Assembly (NCBI GenBank): GCA_021904315.1
Contig: CM038919.1
Coordinates: 22,051,666-22,115,665, forward strand
DNA length: 64,000 bases
Direction of reading: 5' to 3'
Source: Sphagnum magellanicum
Lineage: Eukaryota > Streptophyta > Sphagnopsida > Sphagnales > Sphagnaceae
The translations under genes and the position numbers were made by a program. Under the pieces are notes generated by a model. It was not told the origin of the DNA, did not search any database, and saw only the letters and a program-made list of their open reading frames with translations. This document shows positions 12,580 through 24,307 of this stretch, piece by piece (the first letter of the stretch is position 1; the number at the start of each line of letters is the position of its first letter).

Positions 12580-15500
12580 TTCGGACGAAACACTTAAAAA
12601 AATTTCAGCCATAGTTTTCGGTAAATATATATAAGCTTAGCTACTTGGGATTGATGCGCTTCGACCCAGGCTGTTGTTGTTGGCCTTACTTGCTTGCCGG
12701 TGCTCTAACTTTTTTTCCTACTGGCAAAACCAGAACACCGAATCATGGATCCATAAAGAGCAAACAGCAGAAAAAAATCTGATCCAGATTCCAATGAGGC
12801 TGCTCCATCCATCTACCTGCTTTACCACACGTACAAAATAACAACCAAGCACACCAAACACACCACATCCCAACATACGCAAGCAAGCAAACAAACAAAA
12901 ACAAACAAACAAACAAACAGAAGGAGCTTACATTACTCCTCCTAAGCTAAGGAGCTCTTGTCCTCCTGAAGTTGAAGTGCTTTTGAATCTTTGATCGAAT
13001 GAATGGATGGAGGTTTGAATTGCCAGCCACAAATTCTGGATGAGAAAAAATTGCGAAACCAGAGTTGTAACTTCATATCATATCTATCTGCCCCAATTTT
13101 ATTTCTTTAAAAAAAAAAATGATTGAAAATCAATTGTGGTGAAATATGGTTCCTATTAATTAGTCCTAGGGTGCATTTCAAAGTTCCTTTAAAAAAAAAA
13201 TAAATAAATAAAAAGTTTGCAATGAGGCACTTTGGCTTGGCAAATTATTATTTTTGAATCTTTGGACACTCCCCCAAACAGAAGTTTTGCGCTCCTGAAA
13301 TTAAATTAAATTAAATTATGGGAATGCTTCCCTTCGGCCCATCTACATATTTATGAGAGTACCTATTCTACAATTGATTGTAATATTGTTTAGTTCAACT
13401 TCTAGAATGCAAGAGTTATTTTTTGGATATCAAAAATTGAATTGAAAAAAAACTCTTTAATTCCATTTATCATTGTCCACAATCATAAGAAAGAGAAAAG
13501 AAGGAAAAGAAACATTGAAAAATCATATTCTTTTTTAAAATTACTACTTCCCCAAAAAGTATTGGTGGGTGAATATAGCCTTTTTTTTGTTTGTTGATTG
13601 TGCTAAGCAACTTAGGTGGAAAGTAGTCTTGGGATGGGTGACTTCCCCAAAAAAATAAAATTATATCCCTACAAAAATGATCAAGAAGCCCTCACCTTTG
13701 GATCGGAGATATATCATACATAGAGTATTGGGAAGAGGTTCTCATTCATGCTAAGTTTCCACTCAACATGAAAGATGGGTTTTATTATTGATGTAGTTGT
13801 AGAATAGGAGTAGAGGTAGAACATACAACATTGAACATACTAGTGGTGCTTGTTGGTAACTCTCAAGTCCATCGAGAAATCGATATTCTTTCAAGGATTG
13901 TAAGAATTTTCTAAAACCAACTTCTCAATGAATTCAAACATGGTGGACAAATTGTTTGGTGAGTTCTTTCCATTTCAAATGTATTATTACTTTGGAGAGT
14001 ATAACACTTGTTTTGGGAACTTCAAAACATTAGTGCTGAGATGCAATGTTAAACAATAAACCAAACCAAAAATGGCATTATTGCGTCAATGGGGGTGGTG
14101 ATGGGCCAATCAAAATGACTCATTGCATCAAAAGGAAAAACTTGGGCGACACCCTCATCTAAGTACCCACTTCACAAGCTATTGACATACTTCCCTAAAG
14201 AGAGATACCCACTCAATTAGGGTATCCATACCCCAATAATATGTATAAGTTATCCCCTAAGATATAAATATGCTTGCCCCGCACATAGGCTTGTATGCCC
14301 ATTGGCTTGAGTATATTAAACCCAATTTACACCCATCTCAATACTATTCTTGATTAATGGGCTTTAACTTCAGAGCTTTTATCTGAATTACATGTGAAAA
14401 AACCATTAGTTTTTTATAAAGTTAACATTTAAACTCAAAAATCACTTCACATTCAATAACTTTTATGGTGTTATTGGTTCAAAAATTGCAAAATGACATT
14501 GTGCACACCGGATCATGAGGGCTTTTTCAATGGTTATCAAAAGGACAATAAGGGGCCCCATAGTTACTAGGGGAGGGTTAATGTGTGATCATAAAAACAA
14601 ACAACTATGTTCAATAGGTAAAGAGATTTGTACCAAAGTGAAGAAGTCTATAAATTAAATCAATTTTTGGATGGTGGTTGCTTCAAGATTTTCAAGGGTT
14701 TAGTTGAAAGTTAATTGATAAGAGCGATTATTGTCCATATTATGGGAATTGGAAAGGGTAATATTCCTAACATTACTAATACCTTTGCCGATATCCTTTT
14801 GCTCAATTAGATTTTGCTACATAGCTAGGCCAATGAAAACAATATAGAATGTGTTGTGAGTGATGAATCTCCAATTCAAGAATTGTTTGATAGACCTATT
14901 TACATGAAAATTTGGATACACTCCATCGTACTAATTACAAAACGAATAGTTGTAACTTTGGAACGTGCTCACCAATCAATTTAGAATGCGGTTCACAAGT
15001 GCGACATTCCATTCTAGAATCCGCCTTCTTGGATATTGATGAGTGAGCAATGGATTCGGTGAATGATTGAAAGGCCAAAATTTCCTTGCAAGCAATTTTT
15101 GTTAGGGTTAGAAATTAGAACACCCTTTTTGGCTTCCCATAAGAGCCTTATTTTATCACAATTTTTTTGAAGTAATAATTTATTGATAGCTCTTCCTTGA
15201 CTATTATTGTACCCTATAGGCATAAAATAACAAGAAAAGCCCCTAAAATTTGAAAATTTGGAAAAGGTTACACACCTGAATTTGTGAAAATATCATATCC
15301 TAAGTTATATATGACCCATTTGGAGGAGGCATTTTATTTTCCAAAACATCTCACAAATAGCAAAGGGTTATTACATTGCATAAGGTCCCTTGAATTACAC
15401 TTTTAAAAAAATAAATTGGAGCATGTCTTTACTTAAACTTTCATGTTCTTATAATTACAAATATGAAAGGAATTTTTTTCAATTTTTTTTTTTTTTTTTT

Positions 15501-16020
15501 CATATGAGATTCAAAAAATATATAAAAAATTGAAAACTATTAGAGGATGGCACCTTATGTGGGTGGATGTGGGCCAAGAGAGACAAGACACCTTAATTAT
15601 TATTATTATTTTAAGGTGCCTTTCCATAAGGGATAAGGACCCACTTTTGTGCCTTTTTATCTTGGGTGCTAAAATGGTAGTTCTTAGAGGAGGGAATTCC
15701 TGAATTGAGGTGCCCGAGTACCTCGTGTTCCCCCCCCCCACTTCTTTTGGGCCAATTGATCCTCAATTTAATATAATAATTAAAAACCCCTCCCCCCCCT
15801 ACCAAACCCTCTTTTTGTTTCCACCCACTTCAAATATTAAGAAATAATAAATAATACCCAAAAATGAATATAATTTTCACTTTCCCTTTTGGCATATTTT
15901 ATTACCTACTATTTACATTTTTTTTTAAAAAATAAAAATTCTCTATGTAACAACACCACCCATTGTGTTATATTCGGAAAATAATTTGTTAAATACGGGT
16001 GTGAAAATGGGTGTCTAGGA
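12580..16020. other. Intergenic, no supported gene
   Basis: The only frames are short. A 44-codon minus frame begins at 13076, and a 69-codon minus frame lies at 15014-15223. Poly-A/T and poly-C runs are frequent (13108, 15484, 15731, 15790). No RNA gene is recognised. Confidence 0.45.
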
Positions 16021-16195
16021 GTCAACAAAAGAAGAAAGAAAGGAAGAAAGAAAGAAAGAAAGAGTGAACCCTTTTCATCCATCATTCATTCAGTCAAAGC
16101 TCAATCTTGGTGGGTGGATGAAAAAGAAAGAAAAAGCCCAAAAAGAAAGAAGAGTGAAGAAAAAGAAAAAGAAAAAGAAGGTGACCAATAAACAA
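16021..16195 (+). repeat. GAAA-rich purine tract
   Basis: Runs of GAAA, AAAGA and AAGAAAG occupy most of 16025-16065 and 16118-16185. This is a simple-sequence tract preceding the larger GA minisatellite. Confidence 0.7.
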
Positions 16196-16500
16196 GGGGG
16201 CTTGCTTTTTCTTTCTTTTTCATGTCATTAATTTTACTTGGTAGGTAGGTACAACAACCCCCCTGCAAAAGAAAGTTTGGGATCTAACCTACCAACTTGT
16301 GTTGCAATTCAATTGCCAAAATAAAAGAAATTTTTTAAAAAATATTTTATATTAAAAAATTAAATGTATTTAAATTATAATTAATTAATTAATTAATTTT
16401 ATGTGTCAAAACTGTAGCAAAAGAGCAGAAAAAGAGAGGATGAAAAAGGTATGATTGATTTTCAAAAACCTTTGCTTTTCCAAATGAACAGAAAGAGAAG

Positions 16501-17283
16501 AGAATAGATGAGAGAGAGAGAGAGAGAGGATGAAGAAGCTGGAGTGATGGATGAATTTGCAAAGCTTGAATTTTCAAGAGAGGGGAGAGAAGAGAGAGAG
16601 AGAGAGAGAGAGAGGATGATGAAGCTGGAGTGATGGATGAATTTGTAAAAGCTTGGATTTTCAAGAGGGAGAGAAGAGAGAGAGAGAGAGAGAGAGCATG
16701 ATAAAGCTGGAGTGACGGATGAATTTGCAAAAGCTTGATTTTTCAACGAGAGAGAGAGAGAGAGAGAGCATGATGAAGCTGGAGTGATGGATGAATTTGC
16801 AAAAGCTTGATTTTTCAACGAGGAAAGAGGAGAGAGAGAGGATGATGGAGCTGGAGTGATGGATGAATTTGTAAAAGCTTGGATTTTCAAGAGGGAGAGA
16901 AGAGAGAGAGAGAGAGAGGATGATAAAGCTGGAGTGACGGATGAATTTGCAAAAGCTTGAATTTTCAAGAAGAGAAGAGAGAGAGAGAGAGAGAGAGGAT
17001 GATGAAGCTGGAGTGATGGATGAATTTGCAAAAGCTTGATTTTCAACCGGAGGAAAGAGGAGAGAGAGAGAGGATGATGAAGCTGGAGTGATGGATGAAT
17101 TTGCAAAGCTTGATTTTTCAACAAGAGGAAAGAGGAGAGAGAGAGGATGATGAAGCTGGAGTGATGGACGAATTTGCAAAGCTTGATTTTTCAACAAGAG
17201 GAAAGAGGAGAGAGAGAGGATGATGAAGCTGGAGTGATGGATGAATTTGCAAAAGCTTGAATTTTCAAGAAGAAGAAAGAGAG

Positions 17284-17314
<31 letters not shown>

Positions 17315-17320
17315 GATGAT
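16501..17320. repeat. GA-rich minisatellite, ten units of about 70-90 bp
   Basis: Each unit combines a (GA)n run with GATGATGAAGCTGGAGTGAT, then GGATGAATTTGCAAAAGCTT, then GATTTTCAA. The GCTGGAGTGA landmark occurs ten times, near 16538, 16624, 16706, 16777, 16850, 16928, 17007, 17081, 17156 and 17229. Unit length varies mainly through the (GA)n run. Minus-strand frames of 113-220 codons cover the array and simply translate the repeat into Ser/Leu-rich peptide. The array ends about 0.7 kb before the CruP start codon. Confidence 0.9.
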
Positions 17321-17424
17321 GAATAATCCCTACTAAACTTTATTAAAGAAAAAGCACCAATCTAGAAGAAGAAGGGCAAAAAGGCAGAAACAAAAAGGGA
17401 GGATGATAAAAGCTAATGTGATGT

Positions 17425-17625
17425 TTGCTTTTCTGGTGGTGCCTTTTTCTCTTTTTTTGGCTCTTTTTCTACAATTTTTTTGTTTGTTGTTTTGTGAACT
17501 TTTTTTTTTGTGGAGATGGGTTTTGCTTTTTGAGCACCTTTTTTAGCTTCTTCTTCTTCTCCTTCTTCTTCTTCCTCCTCCTCTCCTTCTTTCTTTCTTT
17601 CTTTGCTTGCTTACTTGCTTGCTCA
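17425..17625 (+). repeat. T/CTT-rich pyrimidine tract upstream of CruP
   Basis: Long runs of T, TTC, CTC and CTTT, then TTGCTTGCTTACTTGC. This is the mirror composition of the purine minisatellite before it. It probably lies in the promoter or 5' leader of the following gene, whose transcription start I cannot place. Confidence 0.6.
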
Positions 17626-17810
17626 TCATTATCACATAGCATTCAGATAGCATTTCAGATAGCATTCGCGGACGTTCCAGTTGCAGCCACGCAACAAACA
17701 AGCCCACCCTACCCACAATGCCGATTCTCATGTGGTTGGAGAGTGCTGGTTGAGCTTCAAGCTGCTTTTTCTCCCTTTCTTAGTTCTCATGTAGAGCAGT
17801 AGCAGTTGTA

Positions 17811-17880
17811 GTTGTAGTAGTAGTAGTAGTAGTAGTAGTAGGAGGAGGAGCAGCAGCAGCAGGACTAGCACTAGAAGCAG
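17811..17880 (+). repeat. (GTA)n/(AGC)n microsatellite
   Basis: About ten GTA repeats (17811-17842) followed by GGA and AGC triplets. It lies within the probable 5' leader of CruP. Confidence 0.75.
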
Positions 17881-18054
17881 CACTAGTAATATTGTAGTTG
17901 GAGAAGGAGAGGAAGAGGGCCCGGAGGACTAGAAGAACAACTTGGACGATGAGGACTGATTGTTACTGTTGTTGTTGTTGATCCGAGGAGAATGTGGTTG
18001 TAATATTTTTGGCAGGAGTGCAAGCTGGGAAGAGCTAGCGAGCGAGCGCCCAGC

Positions 18055-21000
18055 ATGTACTCTCATCATCTTCATGTGCATGGTTGTTGTCTCGGAGCTT
18101 CATGGACTCGTAGTAGTGGCTCCAGTGGTTCTCCGCTCCAGGAGCTTTCAGCTTCAGGACGAAGGTCGACAGTGGGAGGCGGCGACGTCGTCGCCGGGCA
18201 ACAACAACTAGTACTAGTTTCTAGCAGGAAGCTTTTTGCACCAGAATCATCGTTCCTGAGATGCTCTGCTAGTAGTACTACTACTAGTAGTAGTGGAGCT
18301 CCATCGTCATCGTCTCCTCCTCCTCCTCCTCCTGCTCCTGTGGTCGGTGACAATGCAAAGAAGATTAGCAGCCGCACTCAGGTACTAGCGTTTTTCCTTC
18401 ACATATCTACGCAGGAAAAAAAAATGTAGAATCCTTGTTCAAATTTTTTCCTAAAGCATCGACGACGAGCAATTCTATAGCTCCTCGCGGTGGTCGAGGT
18501 TTCTTCAACACAAGAAGAGGTGAATTGCTTGTTTGGGAATTTCGCTCACGCGTGATCGATCGAACGTTTCATGGATCCATGGAGTCGATGAACCACCGGC
18601 CGAGGACCTGCCTACTGCTGCTGCTGAGCAGCATGCATGCATGTCGGAGATGATCGGACTTGGTCTCACGATTTCCATCAGCACACTTGCATCACAATCT
18701 TCAGATTCATAACAGTTTGGGTTTTTGCTTGCTTGCTTGCGGGTGCGTGCAGAAAATCATGGAGAAGCTGGTGGGTGCTGCTGGCGGCAATCAAGCTGGA
18801 GGTGCAGGAGGAGCATCTTCTTATGAAGCATTGAAGAAACTGGATCAGCAATGGCTACAAATGCGCTCTATGACCACGACCGCGCAAGGTACGCACACAC
18901 ACGCACACCTCCTCGCAGCAAAAGCTTCATGGACAAAACAAGCTTCGCAGCAATCTCTCAACTTCTTGTTCTTGTTCTTGTTCTTGATCTTGTTCTCTTT
19001 CTTCTTCTTTTTCACACATGTGAATCTCTCTCTTGGCAAGGTTTTGACAGCAAGAACTGATGGAATCCTTGATTGCTGATTCTGTTTTTTCTTTTGTTTC
19101 AGTGTCAGGGTCAAGACCAGAAGTAGTGACGCGGTGGCCAGGTCCATGGGGGGGGGCTGAGAGTAGTAGTGCTGCAGGGATGATGATGATGGCAACAAGG
19201 AAGAAGCAGAGGAGCCAAGAAGAAGAAGAAGTGTTTGATGCAGTGGTTTGTGGAGGTACATTGGGAGTGTTCCTTGCCACAGTTCTTGCTCTCAAAGGAA
19301 TGAAGGTGGCAATAGTCGAAAGAGGTCCTCTTCGTGGGGTACCATACCTACCATACCTACCACTCCTCAGCTTTTCATGTACAAACTTTGGCTTTCCATT
19401 TTCTTGCTTATGAACATCATCATCACTTTGTTGTTGCTGCTGCTGCCACTGCCTTTTTATGTCTGTCACTTCGGTTGCTGCACTTGTTTCTTTTGTTGTT
19501 GTTGTTGTTGTTATTGTTCTTGCAGCAGCAGCAGCAGCAGCAGTAGATGTGTGTGAGTGTGTGTGTGCCTTGAATGCAGAAATCTTGAGAATGTTTTTCT
19601 TCTTCTCTTCTATGATCAATCTGTTTGGGTTTTTCAGTTGATGATCTGAAGACTTGGTGGACTTGGTGGGGTTGTCTGTCTGCTTGTCTGTCTGTGGGTT
19701 TGTGGATGTTGATTGTTCTTTTGGGACATCATCAGCGTGTGCAGGAATGGAATGTGTCAAGAAAAGAATTGAAAGAGCTGGTGAAGATGGGTGTGTTGAC
19801 TGACGCAGAGCTTGAAGATGTGATTGCGGTCGAGTTCAATCCTGTGAGTTTTTGTTGGGTTTGGTTTTTTTACCCATCACTTTTTTTGGTGTGTCTCTCT
19901 TGACAAATTAGTACCTTGAGCTCACTTGTCAAGAATCAGCATCCCTGTGCTTGACAAGCAAAGTATCATCATATCATATACCCTAACTGCACTTGACAAG
20001 CAATGCATCATCATATCATACCCTAACTGTGCCTGATGAGCAAAGCATCATCATGAATACCCTATGTATGCTTGACAAGCAAAGGAATCATCATAACCTA
20101 CCTGCACTTGACAAGCATCATTGGACCCTGTGCTTGCCTTCTTCTTGTGCACCAAGCGCAGCATCAGTATACATTGTGCTTTGGAACAATGCTGATGGGG
20201 ATTGCTGAACTTTTTGGGCCTTTTTTTAAATTTTAATTCTTCTTTTGTGTTGTTTGTTTGATTGTGGAGCAGAGTCGTGTTGGGTTTGATGGAGGAACGG
20301 AAGTGTGGGTGAAGGACATTCTTAATCTTGGAGTTTCGTTAGTGTTTTCTTCCCCATCACTCATTGTCATGTTACCTTTAATTGTTGTTGTGGAGATTTC
20401 TCTGCAACTTCATGGATCTTCTTCTTTTTGATTGATCAACTTTTGTTTCTCCTGATGAAATCAGGCTTCTTCTTCTATCACACATCTAAATTGAAAAAAC
20501 CTTCCTTTGATGTGAAAATACTGATCTAGTTCAAGGGATATTATGTGAGTGCAATCTGCTTCTGAATTTGAGTCTATTTTGGTGCTTGACAATTTTGCAG
20601 GCCAGAAAAGCTTATTGCAATCTGTAAGAAGCGCTTTCTGGGTGCGGGAGGTGTGGTGCTCGAAGGCACGGGTGTCTCCAAAGTGAATGTTTTTGATGAT
20701 GCAGCAGTAAGTTGTTGTTGTTGACTTCCTTCCTAGATGATGCTCTTCTGTTCATTTGAGCATCAAAAAAAAAAGAGAGAACTTTGCTCATTACTACTGT
20801 ATTCTAACAAATATTTCAATTTGCAGCAGTTTTCTCCTCTTATCCATGAAATTATTTTCTCTTTTTGGGTGCTACTCAAAAGTTCTGAGATTTCTTTTTG
20901 TGTGTCATCTTTTTGTAATCTTCAATGCAGGTGGTGCTACTTGATGATGGAACGACACTTGTATCACGGCTGATTCTTGATGTCATGGGTAACTCATCTC

Positions 21001-24000
21001 CTATTGTGCGTCAGGTAGGTCTTCAGTGTCTAAAGAATGTGTTTTTTAATTAGTGAGTTGTGATGGGTTCTTCCAAGTCAAGCATGAGAGCCATGCTTGC
21101 TTGCTTGGGAGAAAGCATGAACATTCCAAAGCAAAGACTTGGTTTGTTGAATGTTGCAGGCTTGGGGGTGGCATTGCATGGTGGGGAGCAGATACGCTGG
21201 GGCCAACGACCTGATGGGGTGTGCCTTGTCGTAGGCACTTGTGCACGGGGATTTGAGAATAACAGCACAAGTGATCTTATCTATACCAGAACACCTGTGA
21301 CACAAGTCGGCAGCAGCAAAACACAGTACTTTTGGGAGGTGAGGTTTTTTCCCCCCTTCTTCTTCTTCAATCCTTCTTCATAAGCACTTGCTCCCAGGAG
21401 ATTGATCTGAAGCCAAAGTCTATTACATTTTTTTGCCCCTCACATGTTCAACAAACTACATTATATATAAATTGACTCATGCTATTGAGGGCAATAGTTT
21501 TTCCCAGTTATGTAATTTCAATAAACAAATGGCTAATTAGACTTGTCCCGATGCAGGCATTTCCAGCTGGATCAGGACCCAGAGACAGGACTACATATAT
21601 GTTCACGTATTTGGATGCAACACCCAATCGCCCATCTTTTGAACAAATGCTTGAGGACTACTGGGATCTGATGCCACCGTATCAGGTCTCTCTCTTGCTC
21701 TCTTTTTCTCTTTCTCTTTCCCTCCTGCCCACTCCTGACTATGACCTATACCAGAGGAACAAACAAGGGGGTGGGAATTTTTCAATGTAATTTGTGAAAC
21801 TGAATCTTGGGTGTTGTTTTCAGTCCAATTTTTGCAAGGTTCACCTAAAAGAGTAGCAATCTGAGAAATTGGGAGTTTTGAGTGTGATGAATTTTTTTCA
21901 TTGCATGAATGTTCAATAGGGCATTAAGCTTGAGGATGTGGAAATACTCCGGGTGCTGTTTGGTTTGTTTCCAACCTACCAGTCCAGGTTAATATTTCTG
22001 GACTTCACTGTTTGTTGACAGTACTTCTGTGATGGAATCTTTTTTACACATCATCAGTGAAAGACTCTTTGGAAAAAACAATTAAGTAAAAATGGTGTAG
22101 TTAGTTACATGACCAGTTTGATGTTGTTACTGGAACAAGCTTTGAGCATGGGTTGTTTTTCATTTTTCTCTTTGTGCAGCCCATTGCCAGCAGCATTTGA
22201 TCGGATCTTGCAGGTTGGTGATGCAAGTGGCATCCAATCACCCATTTCCTTTGGCGGGTTTGCAGCTATTACACGGCATTTGAGCCGCTTGTCCAGTGGT
22301 ATAATATTTTCCCTTCTCCTTTTTCAGGGTTTAGGGTTCAGCAGGTGTGTAATTCTTGTGTACTCTTTTTTCTAAGCTCGAAAATTAGTTGAATGATGTG
22401 AAGTAAATGAATTTGTATCTGACTGATGCAGGACTCATGGATGCATTGGAGAGTGATCTCTTGGACAAAGAAAATCTGGCTCTTCTTAATCCATATCTGG
22501 TGGGTCTTTTGATCTGTTTTATTTCATTGCCCATGTTTTGTTTTCTCAGCTTGAGAGGGGGAGATTGAAGCTTAAAACTGCTATTTGACGCTCTTGTGGT
22601 TTTCAGCCAAACTTGAGTGGAGTGTGGATGTATCAGCGAGCTATGTCTGTGCGGCTTGACATCAATCCATCTCCAGATTTCATCAACAACCTGCTTTCAA
22701 TTAACTTCCAGTGTATGGAGGTTAGTCAAAACAAGTATTAACTACTCCTGTTTTTATTTGCACTACTCAAACTTCTTTCAGGAGGTGGGTTTTGATTTTT
22801 TTTCTAGTTTGTAAAGAGCACAAGCCACAGGGTCCAGGGTTAAGGGTTTAGGGTTCATAAACAGTTTGCTTGTTTCAAATTTTGATGATGCTCTTATTAC
22901 ACTTCTGCAACTCAGATTTTCTCTTTTTTTTTTCAATTTTGATTAAGCACCTTGTGCATCAAGCATCTGACTATTTGTTTTTGTTCTTACTGATTTCTTC
23001 TCTCGGTGCAGAAGCTTGGGGATCCAGTCATTAGGCCCTTCCTGCAGGTGGGTTGGTAATGGACATTCAAATCTCCCCAATTGCTCATCAGCTTATCTAG
23101 CTTAGCTCCAGTTTCTTTGCAGTGTTCTTTATTCTTGCTATAAAAGCCTCCAACACTAACTAAAACATGTTTTGTCTGTTGGTTGGGTTTTTCACAAGCA
23201 GGATGTCATCCAATTTGTTCCACAAGCAAAGCTGTTAATTTCAATTATGGTGAACAAACCTCTCTTCATACCACAAATTCTACAACAGGTACAAGACTTT
23301 TGTTTACATTTATGGATAATAGAAAAGCCAATCCAAAAAAGCTTATTTCCAAAAACCACTGCGAATGCAACCATAATGACAGTCCCATGTGCATTCAAGT
23401 GTGATCATAATAACAACTTATGTACACATTTTGTTTTGTCAATTCTGAAGGTTGGGTTCCTCCCTCTATTGGACTGGACACGACATTTTGTTGCACTTGC
23501 AGCATACAGTGTACTTTGGTTGGCCATTGCTCCATCTCTCTTGTGAGTTCTCTTTCTAGTGCAGCACTCACTTGGAGAAATTTGCCGAGTGTATTTTGGC
23601 GGGTACCTTATACTCAAGAATATCCCTATTAGAAAAGAGGATGGACATTATGCCTACTTAAGAGTGGGAGGGATCTTACACTTACTTATAGGTGTAAGAT
23701 CCATCCTGCTCTTAAGGAGGCATAAGAACCATCCCCACCCTCCACATAACAATCTACATATGTTTAGGTTCGGGACAATTTTCTCCTTGATGCTTTACAA
23801 TAGGTGGGTCAAACCCAATGGGTAGGGGACATTCCCAAAATGTAGGTGTGGAGTCAGCTACTGCCTCATCTAAGCCCCTTATTTTTGTGAATGCCCACAC
23901 CCTGGGGTTTTACCCTACACTTCAATTGTCCTTGGTTCAGTGTGTGCAAGTAGACTGGGGTATATTTTGAGCTGGGCTACATGACAGGAACACCCATTCT

Positions 24001-24307
24001 TTGTAGATACATCAGTAGAATGATTTCGGTTGAGTACCAAAGCAAAATCTAGGCTTGGACATAGCTTGTGTTTCTAGCTTGTTAAGTAGTAAAGAGATCA
24101 GTGCAACAATTAGGTATCAAAAGAAAATGCACATCCAAGGATTTAAGAGAAAAATTTGCAGGGGTTTTAGTTTTGGGGTTGGATTTAATATTTTTGGCAA
24201 CAAATTTCAGGTCATGGGTGGAAAGTCTGCCAAAGGAGAAACAATATGTGTGGAGACGGCAGCTTGAAGCATGGCAATATGGCTCTGGCTTCGATTACAA
24301 GGGTTAA
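18055..24307 (+). CDS. CruP: CruP-type lycopene cyclase paralog, plastid flavoprotein (17 exons)
   Basis: CruP is a plastid FAD-dependent lycopene cyclase paralog linked to carotenoid and oxidative-stress biology. Exons read here: 18055-18381, 18753-18888, 19103-19338, 19736-19843, 20273-20337, 20601-20706, 20931-21014, 21192-21338, 21557-21685, 21920-21987, 22180-22298, 22432-22499, 22607-22720, 23012-23047, 23202-23288, 23451-23542, 24211-24307. All have GT/AG borders and compatible phases, giving 2,019 nt (672 aa). Residues 1-150 are Ser/Pro/Gly-rich, fitting a chloroplast transit peptide plus linker. The Rossmann FAD motif is AVVCGGTLGVFLA near 201-213, with IVERG at 225-229. PDGVCLVVGTCARGF is at about 360-374. 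GDASGIQSPISFGG is at 482-495. A hydrophobic stretch is near 622-640. The C-terminus reads WQYGSGFDYKG. It is about 90 residues longer at the N-terminus than I recall for the family. The start ATG, the start of exon 4 (19736 or 19745) and exon 8 are the least certain points. Confidence 0.85.
19948..20125 (+). repeat. Tandem repeat inside CruP intron 4, about 35-45-bp unit
   Basis: CTTGACAAGCAA followed by CATCATCATATCATACCCTA recurs five times (near 19949, 19992, 20031, 20071 and 20106). It is wholly intronic, between exons 4 and 5. Confidence 0.85.
23639..23734 (+). repeat. 46-bp-arm hairpin in the last CruP intron
   Basis: The arm 23639-23684 (GGATGGACATTATGCC through to ATCTTACACTTA) pairs with 23689-23734 across a 4-nt loop. 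About 37 of 46 positions match as Watson-Crick pairs, with the mismatches spread along the arm. A 96-nt foldback of this shape fits either a tiny MITE or a miRNA-precursor-like hairpin. I recognise no known miRNA sequence in it. Confidence 0.8.

Noticed and set aside
13074..13076. Short minus-strand frame of 44 codons starting at 13076
   Set aside because: Basic and Ser-rich like a targeting peptide, but no downstream exon with recognisable similarity was found.
16389..17197. Minus-strand open frames of 113, 220 and 178 codons
   Set aside because: They translate the GA-rich minisatellite into repeated Ser/Leu peptides in several frames at once. That is a property of the repeat, not evidence of a gene.
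18637..19079. Other open frames over CruP exons 2-3
   Set aside because: They read through introns. Exon borders with GT/AG and continuous family similarity decide the frame.
18927..19760. 277-codon minus-strand frame with Thr/Gln/Ser runs
   Set aside because: It is antisense to CruP exons 3-4 and intron 3, and arises from CAG/TTG-type microsatellites on the other strand. CruP exon phases and protein similarity explain the region.
24055..24267. Plus-strand frame overlapping the last CruP exon in another frame
   Set aside because: The CruP C-terminus (WQYGSGFDYKG) is read in the other frame, with a proper acceptor at 24210.
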